A stretch of DNA of 55,758 nt from Myxococcaceae bacterium (GTDB taxonomy: Bacteria > Myxococcota > Myxococcia > Myxococcales > Myxococcaceae), in assembly GCA_019686135.1 (NCBI GenBank), contig JADGHL010000018.1, positions 1 to 55,758 of the forward strand, in the 5' to 3' direction. The notes beneath the pieces are model-generated. The model was given only the letters and a program-made list of their open reading frames with translations, searched no databases and was not told where the DNA came from. The position numbers and the translations under genes are program-made. Every line of letters begins with the position of its first letter. Positions within the stretch are counted from its first letter, which is position 1. This document shows positions 10,268-18,736 of this stretch, piece by piece.

Positions 10268-10963
10268 ATGCTTCGCGCCGTCGCCGCTCTCACCGTTGTG
10301 CTGTTCGCGTTCGCCGGGTGCAGGAAGGAGGGGCCGGCACCTGCGGCGCCACCGCCCGCGGAGGAGCCCGAGTTCTTCGTGGATCGCACGCCGGACGGTG
10401 GCACGCCGGCGAGCGCCGAGGTCGAACACCCGGCCGACGAGATCGGCGAGGTCGCTGCGCCGGACGTGAAGGTGACCGAGGCGCTGGTGCTCAAGTACCT
10501 GGCCTACCGCAAGGTGGTGGTGGAGCGCGGACGCGAGGCGGTGGCGAAGGTGCAGCAGGAGGAGAAGTCCCTCAACCTGACCCAGCGCGCTGAGCACTTC
10601 GCCGTCACCATGCGGGCGATCGAAGAGAAGGCGCGCGCCGAAGCGGGCCTGTCGCGCGACGAGGTGGTGGCGGTGGGCCAGGTGACCGGCGAGGTCTTCG
10701 CCGCGCGGCAGATCTGGCGGATGAACGGCGGCGACGAGGTCCTCGAGAAGGCGCGCGCGACGCTCGCCACGATGACTGGCGATGCGAAGGCGAAGGCGGC
10801 GCAGGCGCTGGCGCGCAACGAGCAGAGCTTCGCGCAGATGAAGAACGCGGCCTCCGCGCGCAAGCGCTTCGGCGACGAGGCGGTGGACGCGGTGCTGGCG
10901 CACGAGGACGCGCTCTGGAAGGTGCAGCAGGAAGGCGCGAAGGTGATGTCGGCGGTGTTCTAG
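10268..10963 (+). CDS. Helical lipoprotein of unknown function
   Basis: The 231-residue protein starts at ATG 10268. The signal peptide ends in the lipobox AFAGC (C18). A Pro/Ala/Glu-rich linker (residues ~22-75) is followed by a largely alpha-helical domain rich in Ala, Arg, Glu and Lys with no motif that I recognise. It lies three bases before nagZ, so the two are probably co-transcribed, which suggests an envelope function. The gene upstream on the other strand is the first SAF gene. I can see a domain resembling generic helical repeats only; no enzymatic residues stand out. Confidence 0.8.
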   Translation: MLRAVAALTVVLFAFAGCRKEGPAPAAPPPAEEPEFFVDRTPDGGTPASAEVEHPADEIGEVAAPDVKVTEALVLKYLAYRKVVVERGREAVAKVQQEEKSLNLTQRAEHFAVTMRAIEEKARAEAGLSRDEVVAVGQVTGEVFAARQIWRMNGGDEVLEKARATLATMTGDAKAKAAQALARNEQSFAQMKNAASARKRFGDEAVDAVLAHEDALWKVQQEGAKVMSAVF

Positions 10964-10966
10964 ATC

Positions 10967-12061
10967 ATGGCCAGCGAGCTCTATCGGCAGGTCGCGCGGA
11001 TGTTCATGGCCGGGTTCCCCGGTCGCTCCCCGGACCCGGACTTCCGCGCGCTGGTCGACGACGGGCTGTTCGGGGCGATCCTCTTCAAGCGCAACGTGGG
11101 CAGCGCCCGTGAGACGGCCGAGCTGTGCCGCGAGGTGAAGGGGCTGGCGAAGCGCCCGTTCATCCTCGCGGTCGATCAGGAGGGCGGCCGGGTCGCGCGG
11201 CTGCGCGGCGAGCCGTTCACGTCGCTCCCACCGATGCGCGACATCGGCCGGCGTGAGGACGAGGCGCTGGCGGAGCGCGCGGGGAAGCTGCTCGCGTTCG
11301 AGCTGCGCGCGGTGGGCTTCGACTGGGACTTCGCGCCGGTGCTGGACGTCGACACGAACCCGGCGAACCCGGTCATCGGCGATCGCGCGTTCGCCCGGGA
11401 GGCGCAGACGGTGGCGCGCCTCGGCGTGGCGCTGGCGCGCGGGCTCGAGGCCGGTGGCGTCGCGTCCTGCGGCAAGCACTTCCCCGGGCACGGCGACACC
11501 TCTTCGGATTCGCACCTCACCCTGCCCCACCTGCCGCACGCGATGGATCACCTCCGCGCGGTGGAGCTGGTCCCGTTCAAGGCCTACGCGGACGCGAAGC
11601 TGGCCTCGCTCATGACCGCGCACGTGCTGTTCGAAGCGATCGATCCGGACGTGCCGGCGACCATGAGCCGGAGCGTGCTGGACGGCGTCCTCCGCCGGGA
11701 GCTCGGCTTCGACGGCGTGCTGGTGAGTGACGATCTGGAGATGAAGGCGATCGCCGACCACTACGGCGTGGCGGAAGCCGCCGTCCAGGGCGCCGCGGCC
11801 GGCGTGGACCTCTTCCTCGTCTGCCACCACGCCTCCGAACAGCGCGCCGCGATCGAGGCGGTCGTCAGGGCGGTGGAGTCCGGCCGCATCCCCCGCGCAC
11901 GAATCGAAGAGGCGAACCTCCGGCTCGACGCGCTCGCCGCCCGTTTCGCCCACCCCGCCGAAGATCGGCTCGACGCGCTCGGCTGCCCCGAACACCGTGC
12001 GCTGCAGGAAGGGCTCGCCGCGTCATTCGAGGGGCGCGATCCGACTGAAGTGTTGGGCTGA
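10967..12061 (+). CDS. nagZ: Beta-N-acetylhexosaminidase NagZ (GH3)
   Basis: The 364-residue protein removes N-acetylglucosamine from anhydro-muropeptides during cell-wall recycling, normally in the cytoplasm. The GH3 signature is complete: AVDQEGGRVARL (68-79), FAPVLDV (122-128), KHFPGHGDT (170-178) with the DSH acid/base dyad (181-183), and VSDDLEM (253-259) holding the nucleophile Asp. The C-terminus includes HRALQEGLAA. There is no signal peptide, which fits a cytosolic NagZ; the length is typical. ATG 10967 follows the lipoprotein stop by 3 bp. The 730 bp downstream is non-coding. Confidence 0.95.
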   Translation: MASELYRQVARMFMAGFPGRSPDPDFRALVDDGLFGAILFKRNVGSARETAELCREVKGLAKRPFILAVDQEGGRVARLRGEPFTSLPPMRDIGRREDEALAERAGKLLAFELRAVGFDWDFAPVLDVDTNPANPVIGDRAFAREAQTVARLGVALARGLEAGGVASCGKHFPGHGDTSSDSHLTLPHLPHAMDHLRAVELVPFKAYADAKLASLMTAHVLFEAIDPDVPATMSRSVLDGVLRRELGFDGVLVSDDLEMKAIADHYGVAEAAVQGAAAGVDLFLVCHHASEQRAAIEAVVRAVESGRIPRARIEEANLRLDALAARFAHPAEDRLDALGCPEHRALQEGLAASFEGRDPTEVLG

Positions 12062-12789
12062 AAGTCCGCTTCCGGCGGGCGCGATCCGTGATCGGGTGGA
12101 TCAGCCACGCGCCCATCACTCGCGGTGGAGGAGGCGCGATGCTGAGACGTTCATGGGCGAACCGATGGGCGCGGCAGGACCGCAGTGCCCGCCGCTCGGG
12201 CACCATCGTGCGCGCGTTTCAGTTCGTCGTGAATGGGCCTGAGCGCACCAAGACGCGGGGCGCCGCCGACCTGCCGCAGGTGCCCAGCCGCAAGAGTTAC
12301 TGCGCGCTCATTCAGAGCGTGCTCCCCGTCCTGCAGAAGGCGCCCCGGCGCCGGAAGTACAGCGCGCTCACTCAGCCCATGTCGATTCGGCACACCCGGC
12401 CGCAGGAGCGCAGATCTCCGCAACGACCGGTAGGCGGACAGCGGCCGTCGGACGCAAATCGCGCTCGTTCAGCTGGTAGTGGGTGGAGCCTGAGCGCACA
12501 GGGAGGCTGGCCGCCCCTAGAGAACGCGCCCGGCCGCCAGGGTACCTCGCGCTCTCTCAGCCTGTGTCGATAGGGCGCACTCGGCAGGCAGATCGAACGA
12601 CCTCAGCGGCGACCGATCAGACGGAGGGCGGCCCGCCGGAGGCGATTCGCGCGCTGCTTGGACGAAACCGCACTGGCGCCGCATTCGTGCAGCAGCGTTG
12701 CGTATCGGAGGGCCGAAAACCGCATTTGACGAGAGGTTTCGACCAAGCGCGCTGACGATCGCCTCGGCCGGGCGTGGCCCCCGCTCTCG
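12062..12789. other. Non-coding region with degenerate repeats
   Basis: No convincing gene is seen in this ~730 bp: the open frames have no family resemblance and overlap each other. It does hold internal repetition: four copies of a 13-bp element (annotated separately), two copies of GCCTGAGCGCAC (near 12236 and 12486), and two longer related blocks around 12354-12400 and 12541-12585 sharing GTACnnCGCGCTC, TCAGCC and TGTCGAT elements. It may be the remains of a mobile or decayed coding element, or a repeat family. Confidence 0.5.
12303..12560 (+). repeat. Four degenerate copies of CGCGCTC-N-(T/C)-TCAG
   Basis: Copies are at 12303-12315 (CGCGCTCATTCAG), 12363-12375 (CGCGCTCACTCAG), 12460-12472 (CGCGCTCGTTCAG) and 12548-12560 (CGCGCTCTCTCAG). 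Only positions 8 and 9 vary. Spacings are 60, 97 and 88 bp start to start. Copies 2 and 4 also share flanking GTAC upstream and a TGTCGAT block downstream. Confidence 0.65.
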
Positions 12790-13236
12790 TCAGTTCGGCG
12801 CATCGCCGTCGGACTCATTCGAGTGCGCGTGCTCGCGCTCCAGCGCTTGGCGGCACTTGCGCAGTTCCTCCATCACGGCGGCGCGCCGGCCCGCGTCCGC
12901 CCGACCCAGCTTCGCGGCGAGCTCAGCGCAGCGTACGTCGACGGCGCCGGCATCGGCCGTCGGAACGAACGCCAGCGGACGCGGCGGGAGCTTCTCGTTC
13001 GGGATCAAAGCGGCCAGCTTGGCAGCGTCGTCGTGCGCGTCGGAGCCCGGCGGGACGGCCTCCAGCTCCCGGCGGACCTGCTGGAACTCCGGGTCGGAGA
13101 TCGGCCGGCCCTGGTCGATCAACTTGTCGTAGTGCGCCCGCGCCTTCTGATACTGCGCCACGCCTTCGTCCTTGCACCCGGCGAGCACGAGAGAGGCGAA
13201 CAGCAGCGCGCCCAAAGACCACGTCGCGCGTTTCAA
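12790..13236 (-). CDS. Small lipoprotein of unknown function
   Basis: The 148-residue protein starts at ATG 13236, overlapping by 4 bp the stop of the phospholipase-like gene upstream, so the pair is an operon. The signal peptide ends LVLAGC (C21). The mature part is helical and charged, with two more cysteines (VRCAEL, KCRQAL) that could form a disulfide. I recognise no family. Coupling to a secreted zinc enzyme suggests an envelope role, perhaps folding or anchoring, but that is inference. Confidence 0.75.
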   Translation of the reverse strand: MKRATWSLGALLFASLVLAGCKDEGVAQYQKARAHYDKLIDQGRPISDPEFQQVRRELEAVPPGSDAHDDAAKLAALIPNEKLPPRPLAFVPTADAGAVDVRCAELAAKLGRADAGRRAAVMEELRKCRQALEREHAHSNESDGDAPN

Positions 13237-14327
13237 CCGTGGCGCCTCCGGCGTGGCAGAACCATCGCTCCGAGGAGGACGGGGAACAGCGCAGCCGCGG
13301 GCACGCCGCCGCAGCCTCCGCAGGACGGCGCGAGGTCCACCTCCCCACCCGTGCCCGCGTCGTTCAACGACATCCCGCCGTCCGCCACTGCACCGCCCGC
13401 ATCGCCCGTCGATCCAGCGTCCCCGGCCCCCGGCGTTCCGCCGTCCTGCTTCCAGGTGGGCGGCGGGAGCGGAAACCCCTTCAGCACCGGCTCGCCGTCG
13501 GGGACGGTCGCGTCACAGCCGGCAGGCATCCCCTGGAGCATCGGCTTGCCGGCCTCGAGCCACGCGGTGCCGATGAGGCTGGCCATCATCGTCTCCGCGT
13601 CGCCCCAACGCCGCGCGGTGAGGTCCTTCGTGTTCTCGAACAGAGCGCTCGCCGACCCGCCGTTGTTCTGGTCGTCCGAGACGATCTTCCGCCCGACCGG
13701 GTTGCCGGCGATCACCGCGTCGAAGGTGTGGTTCTTCGGATCCACCTTCCCGGGAGCGCCGTAGTAGGCGCGCATCCGGTCGGTGATCTCGTTGATGTGC
13801 GCCTCCACCGCGAGCATGTCCGACTCGTAGCGGATGTGGAGATCGCCGGGCTGCTCTTTCGTATCGTGCATCGGCGAGAACGCGTCGGTGACGTAGTGGG
13901 ACAGGTGCGCCACCGTGACCAGCGCGGCGCTCGAGTCCTTCGCCTTCATCCGGGCCACCAGCTCGCGGTAGACCTCCTCCACGCGGAATGGGACCCGGCC
14001 GTTGTCGTCCGCGTACTGCTTGAATTGCGCCTGAATCGCGGCCCAGTCGCGCGGGTACGTCCAGTACGGGTCGGCGTAGTCGATGTCCAGGTAGTGCCGC
14101 GGCCACTCGTCGGGATCCGAGCTGCGCCAGCGATCCGGATCGCACGACTGATCGGTCCAGGAGAACTGGTGGGTCACCGTCTCGAGCCACGCCCGGAGAC
14201 AGGAACCCTCCGGGAGCACTTCGTGCGTGTACGCCGCGAGCCGCCGGTGGCCGTCGAAGCCCCAACCGAAGGAGACGGCAGGGGCCAGCAGGATCAGCGC
14301 GACGATCGTCCGAAGGCGCATCAGCAT
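13233..14327 (-). CDS. Zinc-dependent phospholipase C / S1-P1 nuclease-like protein with MYXO-CTERM tail
   Basis: The 364-residue protein (ATG 14327; ATG 14321 also possible) has a signal peptide ending near VSFG, leaving WGFDGHRRLA at the mature N-terminus, as in the fold shared by PC-phospholipase C and S1/P1 nucleases, where the terminal Trp and following His bind zinc. Further ligands fit: HYLDIDYAD (~95), HLSHYVTDAFSPMHD (~165, the H-x3-D and H pattern) and AHINEI. A Pro/Gly/Asp-rich linker leads to SCGGCGG, a hydrophobic helix and RRRR, a MYXO-CTERM type anchoring/sorting tail. It likely acts at the cell surface on phospholipid or nucleic acid. A lipoprotein gene is translationally coupled downstream. 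Confidence 0.8.
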   Translation of the reverse strand: MLMRLRTIVALILLAPAVSFGWGFDGHRRLAAYTHEVLPEGSCLRAWLETVTHQFSWTDQSCDPDRWRSSDPDEWPRHYLDIDYADPYWTYPRDWAAIQAQFKQYADDNGRVPFRVEEVYRELVARMKAKDSSAALVTVAHLSHYVTDAFSPMHDTKEQPGDLHIRYESDMLAVEAHINEITDRMRAYYGAPGKVDPKNHTFDAVIAGNPVGRKIVSDDQNNGGSASALFENTKDLTARRWGDAETMMASLIGTAWLEAGKPMLQGMPAGCDATVPDGEPVLKGFPLPPPTWKQDGGTPGAGDAGSTGDAGGAVADGGMSLNDAGTGGEVDLAPSCGGCGGVPAAALFPVLLGAMVLPRRRRHG

Positions 14328-14541
14328 CCGCCGGCAGCATGCCCCCGGTCTCCGCAGGTGCCAACCCGGCGTGTTCCGTTTGCCGCCTGGCGCAAGCCCG
14401 ACTTCGGAGCTGCGCCGGATTCGCAGTGTCATCCGCTGCCCCTTCGGTCGCGGGAGCTGTTGCGGTGAGAACGCGCCCGCCGATCCGGTCGGCGGATTCG
14501 TTGCGCCGAGCCGCAATTTCCACGCTAGGGTCCGCGCTCGC

Positions 14542-15180
14542 ATGGTCGCCGCGGCGCTCGCGTTCTTCGTCGGACTCGTCCAGGGCCTCGTCCATGGTCT
14601 GGGGCCGGACCACTGCGCCGCGCTGGCGACGCTGGGCACTTCCAGCCGCGGCGATCGCTTCGCCGCGTTCCGGGTGGCCGTGCGGTTCGCGCTCGGGCAC
14701 GCGCTCATGCTGGGCGCGCTGGCGGTGCTGTGCGTCGCGATGGGCATCGGGATCTCCGAGGCGTTCGAACGCTGGGCGGAGATCGCCGGCGGCGTCGTGC
14801 TGGTGGGGCTCGGCGTGGCGGCGCTGTTCTTCCCCTCCGCGCTGCGCCACGGCCACCCCCACCTCCCGGGGCACGACCACTCGCACTCGCATCCGCCGGC
14901 GGATCGTTCGGCGCGGATCTCCACCGCGGCCGGGGCGCTGATGGCGGTGAGCGGCGCGCGTGCGCTCCTTCTGGCCCTCCCGCCGCTCGTGGTCGGCGGC
15001 GCCTTCCAGCTCGAGGCGTGGACCTACCTGCCGGGCTTCGCGCTGGGGATCCTCGTCAGCATGGGCGCAGTAGGCCTTCTGGTCGGCGCCGGAGCCGTGC
15101 GGCTGGGCGATCGCCTCCAACGGATAGCCGCCGTCGCTGCCGGAGTGATTGGCGTGTACTGGATCGTCGATCGGCTGTAG
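14542..15180 (+). CDS. NicO-type nickel/cobalt exporter-like membrane protein
   Basis: The 212-residue protein has about six membrane helices. Helix one contains VQGLVHGLGPDHCAAL, where HGLGPDH fits the H-x4-D-H signature of NiCoT/NicO (RcnA) transporters. Between helices lies a His-rich loop (HGHPHLPGHDHSHSH, residues ~110-125) as in metal efflux proteins. The start at ATG 14542 puts the first helix at the N-terminus. Sulfite-exporter/HupE relatives are possible alternatives, but the His motif and loop favour Ni/Co export from the cytoplasm. No metal regulator gene is adjacent. It converges with the REC-DUF4388 gene, with 18 bp between stops. Confidence 0.8.
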   Translation: MVAAALAFFVGLVQGLVHGLGPDHCAALATLGTSSRGDRFAAFRVAVRFALGHALMLGALAVLCVAMGIGISEAFERWAEIAGGVVLVGLGVAALFFPSALRHGHPHLPGHDHSHSHPPADRSARISTAAGALMAVSGARALLLALPPLVVGGAFQLEAWTYLPGFALGILVSMGAVGLLVGAGAVRLGDRLQRIAAVAAGVIGVYWIVDRL

Positions 15181-15198
15181 CTGGAGCCCCCGGTCGGA

Positions 15199-16512
15199 TC
15201 AGGACGACCGGCGCTCCAGCACGTTGAGCGCGAGCAGCGCGGCGAGGAAGCCGTTGACCACGTGCTCCGGCCGGTTGGCGAGCGCGTGGAGCTCGGCGAC
15301 GGTGCGGGTGCCGTCGATCTTCGGCAACAGCTCCGCCTCCCAGCGCTCCAGCTCCACCTCGTGGAGCTGATACGCGGGTTGCAGCGACGGGATGAGGCGA
15401 TCCTCCGGCTGAACCAGCCGCTTCAACCGCTCCGGCTTGTAGAGCTTCTTGATCCCCCGGACGATCAACTGCCCCGGGTGGATGTCGAGCTTGATCGACT
15501 CCCGGGTGGCCTTGTCCTTGAAGGTCATCATCCAGGTGCCCTCTTCCCACGCGAAGCAGGAGTAGATGATCGCCTTGACCTGCTGGGCCACGTAGTAGAG
15601 GCGCTCGGTGTCCTTGAGCAGCCCGCGTTCGATCAGCACGTCCCCGGTGCGCCGCCCGGTCGCGTTCGCCACCGCCGTCGCGTCGGCGAGCTGTTCGGGC
15701 TGGATCTTCCCCACGCGGACGAGGAACTGCCCGAAGCGGTCGCTGAGCAGGTTGGACAGCGCGAACACCGGCCGCCCCTTCTCGAAATAGACGACCTTCT
15801 TCACCTTGCCGCGCTGCACGCCCAGCTCGCCGGTCTCCTTCGAGAGCCAGAACGCGGTCACCAGCGAGGGGAAGTTGTCCCGCAGATCGCCGCGGCGGTT
15901 GCCGGGCCCGGGGACGGGTGACGCCTCCGGTTTGCCGGCGGGAGGCGGGCGCGGCGATACGGGCTGGGCGGGCGGCATCGCCTGCGCGCGGAGCGGAGCG
16001 CCCCGGAGTTCGGCGGTGAGCTCGCCGCTGCCGACGCGGATCTTCCCGGTCAGCTCCATCGCGTCGGTGGGGGCATCCTCCACCACGTCGATGTCCAGCT
16101 CCACGTCGAACGCGTCCTCGATCGACTGCGCCGGCGCGCGCTTCTCCGGCGGCACCAACTTCGCCACCGCCTCCAAGAGCTTCTGGGCCTCGAACGGTTT
16201 CTCGAAGTACCCGGCCGACGCGTACTTCTGCTTCGCCTCCAGCGCGTGCCGGCCGCCCTTGAACACGCCGGTGATGAAGATCAGCGGAAGCTCGGCGTGC
16301 TCCTTCCGCAGCGTCTCGGCGAGGTGGTACCCCATCATGTCGGGGAGCAGGATGTCGAGGATCGCCAACCGGGGTGGATTCGTCCGCGCCAGATCGAGCG
16401 CCTGCCTGCCCTTCGACGCCGCGCTCACCGAATATCCCGCGTCCTCGAAGAGCTGGGTCAGGAGCGTGAGCAGCTCCTGGTTGTCGTCGACCACCAGAAT
16501 CCGCGGTGCCAT
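15199..16512 (-). CDS. Response regulator receiver fused to DUF4388 (PATAN-like) domain
   Basis: The 437-residue protein starts at ATG 16512. Residues 1-120 are a receiver domain: ILVVDDNQE (acidic pocket D9/D10), phospho-acceptor Asp in AILDILLPD (~53), T in FITG (~80) and K in YFEKPFEA (~105). A Pro-rich linker (~165-205) leads to a DUF4388 domain (FWLSKETGELGVQRGKVKKV, then PVFALSNLLSDRFGQFLV), a domain common in Myxococcota and Deltaproteobacteria signalling proteins. A C-terminal helical part follows (LHALANRPEHVVNGF). It has no DNA-binding domain, so output is probably protein-protein interaction. No partner kinase is adjacent; the kinase at 18737 is a candidate only by proximity. Confidence 0.9.
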   Translation of the reverse strand: MAPRILVVDDNQELLTLLTQLFEDAGYSVSAASKGRQALDLARTNPPRLAILDILLPDMMGYHLAETLRKEHAELPLIFITGVFKGGRHALEAKQKYASAGYFEKPFEAQKLLEAVAKLVPPEKRAPAQSIEDAFDVELDIDVVEDAPTDAMELTGKIRVGSGELTAELRGAPLRAQAMPPAQPVSPRPPPAGKPEASPVPGPGNRRGDLRDNFPSLVTAFWLSKETGELGVQRGKVKKVVYFEKGRPVFALSNLLSDRFGQFLVRVGKIQPEQLADATAVANATGRRTGDVLIERGLLKDTERLYYVAQQVKAIIYSCFAWEEGTWMMTFKDKATRESIKLDIHPGQLIVRGIKKLYKPERLKRLVQPEDRLIPSLQPAYQLHEVELERWEAELLPKIDGTRTVAELHALANRPEHVVNGFLAALLALNVLERRSS

Positions 16513-16541
16513 GAGGCGGCGGACCTTACCACCCGCTGCTC

Positions 16542-16553
16542 CCCGTGCACGGG
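16542..16553. promoter_or_regulatory. 12-bp perfect palindrome in a divergent promoter gap
   Basis: CCCGTGCACGGG lies in the 60-bp gap between the divergent REC-DUF4388 gene and the small MYXO-CTERM gene. It could be an operator for a dimeric regulator; in GC-rich DNA it could also be chance. Confidence 0.25.
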
Positions 16554-16572
16554 TGCGCTACTGTGCCGCGCC

Positions 16573-16989
16573 TTGATTCGCCGTCTCGTCTTCCCCCTCT
16601 TCGCCGGCGCCCTCCTGCTCGCGCCGCTCGCGCCCGCGCAGACCTCCTCCGATGGAGGATCCGCCGACGACGGAGGAGCCTCCGCCGACGCCGGCGACTT
16701 GGCGCCGGTCGATCCACCCGACGGCTCGGTGGGCCAAGGCGGCGCCGATCGCGACAACCCCGAGGCGGATGACTCCTTCGACCGCGTACCCACCACCTGC
16801 CACCGGACCGTGGACTGCGCCCCGGGCTTTCGTTGCGAGCAGGGACGCTGCCGCTACGCAGGCATCCGCGACGCCCAAGGCGGGTTCTTCGGACAGGGCT
16901 GCACCGCGGCCGGCGAAGCTGGAATGCTCCTCCCCGAACTCCTCGCGGCCGCCCTCGTCTGGCGCCGATGTGGACCCAGGTCGCGTTGA
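16573..16989 (+). CDS. Small secreted Cys-rich protein with MYXO-CTERM-like tail
   Basis: The 138-residue protein has its best start at TTG 16573, giving a signal peptide (RRLVFPLFAGALLLAPLAPA). The frame extends further upstream but without a signal at its front and through the divergent gene. An Asp/Gly/Ala-rich low-complexity segment (~25-75) is followed by a compact cysteine cluster TTCHRTVDCAPGFRCEQGRC, like small disulfide-bonded EGF/WAP-like modules. The end, a GC followed by a hydrophobic helix (MLLPELLAAALVW) and RR, looks like a MYXO-CTERM sorting tail. No function can be assigned. Confidence 0.7.
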   Translation: MIRRLVFPLFAGALLLAPLAPAQTSSDGGSADDGGASADAGDLAPVDPPDGSVGQGGADRDNPEADDSFDRVPTTCHRTVDCAPGFRCEQGRCRYAGIRDAQGGFFGQGCTAAGEAGMLLPELLAAALVWRRCGPRSR

Positions 16990-17057
16990 TTCCTCCTTCG
17001 GTCTCATTGCAGTATTGCCGGGACACGGAAACCACGTAGGGGGGAGGGAGAACTCGG

Positions 17058-17462
17058 GTGGACGTCGTCTCGACGCTGAAGGCGCAACACCGGATGTTGG
17101 GGGAGATCGTCGAACGGCTCGGCGGGCACCTCGCCCATGGGGATGCCGTACGCGTGCGCGTGACGCTGGAGGAGCTCCGGCGGGCGCTCCGGGCCCACCT
17201 GGAGCTCGAGGAGGCGCGCTTCTACCCGCTCCTCCAGGACTCGCCCCTGGCCGACACCGCGCAGCTGCGGCCGCTGGCGCAGTCGCTCGACGCGCTCGCC
17301 GAACGTTATGGCACCGGGGACTTCGACGCGGAGCGGTTCGCGGCCGACTTCAACGCCGTCACCCGGGGACTGCTGGCCCGGCTCGACTCGGAGGAGGCGG
17401 TCCTCTTCCCGCTCTACGACCGGCTGGTGGGAAAGAGCGGCCTGTTCCGCCGCGTCGCCTGA
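17058..17462 (+). CDS. Hemerythrin-like four-helix protein (copy 1)
   Basis: The 134-residue protein starts at GTG 17058, behind a very strong GGGGGGAGGGAG site. It fits the hemerythrin-like HHE fold: LKAQHRML with the first His, RAHLELEEARFYPLL with His and Glu on helix 2-3, and a final SEEAVLFPLYDRL. In the last helix the position four before EE, usually His in HHE proteins, is Arg (ARLDSEE). So the di-iron site would lack one ligand or be changed. Eighteen bp before the next gene, a paralogue, it forms a tandem pair. The family handles O2, NO or iron; here the role is inferred only. Confidence 0.75.
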   Translation: MDVVSTLKAQHRMLGEIVERLGGHLAHGDAVRVRVTLEELRRALRAHLELEEARFYPLLQDSPLADTAQLRPLAQSLDALAERYGTGDFDAERFAADFNAVTRGLLARLDSEEAVLFPLYDRLVGKSGLFRRVA

Positions 17463-17480
17463 CCCCGCTGTGCCCGCCCC

Positions 17481-17894
17481 GTGGACCTCCTCAAGACGCT
17501 GAAGGCGCAGCACGCGCTCCTCGAGGAGAAGTGCCTCGCGCTCACCGCCCGACTGGAAGAGAACGACTGCGCCGGCGCGCGGGCGCTCCTGGCGGAGCTG
17601 CACGCGGAGTTCATGGCGCACATCCGGCTGGAGAGTGAGGCGCTCTTCCCGCCGCTTCTGGCCGGGGCCGAAGCCCAGAAGGCCACCGCGCAGCTCTCGC
17701 TCGCCAGAAGTTTTGAGACCGGGGTCGGCATCATCTGCGACGCGCTCGGGCGGGCGGCGGCGCGCCCCGCGGACGATCAGGAGGTCGACGCTTTCGCGCA
17801 GGACTGGGCCACGCTCCTGCACGCGCTGCGCAGCCGGTTCGCGGCCGAGGAGGCCTCGCTCTTCCCGATGTACGCGCGCTTCGCCCGGCGCTGA
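17481..17894 (+). CDS. Hemerythrin-like four-helix protein (copy 2)
   Basis: The 137-residue paralogue of the preceding gene shares its start (DLLKTLKAQHALL versus DVVSTLKAQHRML) and its helix 2-3 motif (MAHIRLESEALFPPLL). The last helix reads SRFAAEEASLFPMY, again with Arg where the C-terminal His ligand is expected. GTG 17481 is the start. The region between includes two Cys (CLAL, NDCAGA). Presumably it is co-transcribed with copy 1 and may form a heterodimer, but no direct evidence exists. It converges with a broken beta-barrel gene, 11 bp apart. Confidence 0.75.
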   Translation: MDLLKTLKAQHALLEEKCLALTARLEENDCAGARALLAELHAEFMAHIRLESEALFPPLLAGAEAQKATAQLSLARSFETGVGIICDALGRAAARPADDQEVDAFAQDWATLLHALRSRFAAEEASLFPMYARFARR

Positions 17895-17905
17895 GTCTTC
17901 GGGCC

Positions 17906-18648
17906 TCAGCGCCACGCCGCGAACGACAGGCCAATGTTGTTGTACTTGTCGGCCACGTCGAACATCAGGGTCAGCGCCCAGTCGTCGATGAACCGGAACA
18001 GGAAGAGCTCCGCGCCTCCGGTGAGGTCGGCCGGACGAGGATGCCCAGCTGCGGCCCGAAGCCGCGGTAGCCCCACAGCTCGAGTTCGTTCTGGATGGTG
18101 CCGGTGGCCATCACCAGCCCGGCCGCCACCACGAGGCCATCGTCGAAGAAGCTGTAGCCACCGGCCAGCGTGTACTCCTGCAGCGCCAGGCGGATCCGGT
18201 TCGGATCCGAGAACAGCCCCGGGCACTTGCCGTCCGGCGCCACGCAGAACTCGAGCGAGTTGGCGCGCGCGAAGGCGCCGATCCCGACGTGCCGCACGCG
18301 CAACATCCCTCCGCCGAGGAACTGTCCGCTGGCCTTCGCCTGGTCGTTCACCCCGTCGTTGTCGAAGTCCCACTCGCCGAAGTTCATCTGTCAGGTGAAA
18401 ATCGGCGAGAGGTTCCACGCCCCGTTCTCGGTGGCGGTGCGGCGGGCGATCGCCGCGAGGTTGGACGAAAAGCCGTACGCCGTCTCGCCGATCCCCGTGT
18501 AGGCGCCGCCCAGCGCCACCATCCGCGCGGGGTTGAGCAGGATGCCGGGGTTGAGGTACAGCCGTCCGGGCAACGGCTCCTGCTGCGCCCACGCCGCACC
18601 GGACGCCAGCACCACCGCGAGCAGCCACAGTCTCGCGCGCATCGGCAT
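17906..18648 (-). pseudogene. PorV/UPF0164-like outer-membrane beta-barrel protein, disrupted
   Basis: From ATG 18648 (GGGAAGG site upstream) there is a signal peptide ending AAWAQQ and then NPARMVALGGAYTGIGETAY with GFSSNLAAIA, a pattern typical of PorV/UPF0164-type barrels. The frame is broken by an in-frame TGA at 18391-18393 (SPIFT-stop-QMNFGEW), after which the same frame continues sensibly to GFGPQLGILVRP. Near 18033 a one-base shift is needed to read ADLTGGAELFLFRF and then IDDWALTLMFDVADKYN to the stop. At ~247 residues it is also short for the family, so an internal deletion is possible. It is divergent from the histidine kinase gene with an 88-bp gap. Confidence 0.75.
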
Positions 18649-18736
18649 ACCCACGCCTTCCCGAATGGTGCCACGGGGGCACGGGGTCGTTCCGGCCCTC
18701 TTTTTCGCATAGCGTTTCGGTGGGACGCTCTCCTCC

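Noticed and set aside
9920-11995. Long open frames antisense to the lipoprotein and nagZ genes
   Set aside because: They show Arg/His-rich shadow composition and no domain; the opposite-strand genes are clear.
12460-12500. A tRNA-like D-arm sequence TTCAGCTGGTAG
   Set aside because: No anticodon stem, T arm or CCA-type end can be folded around it.
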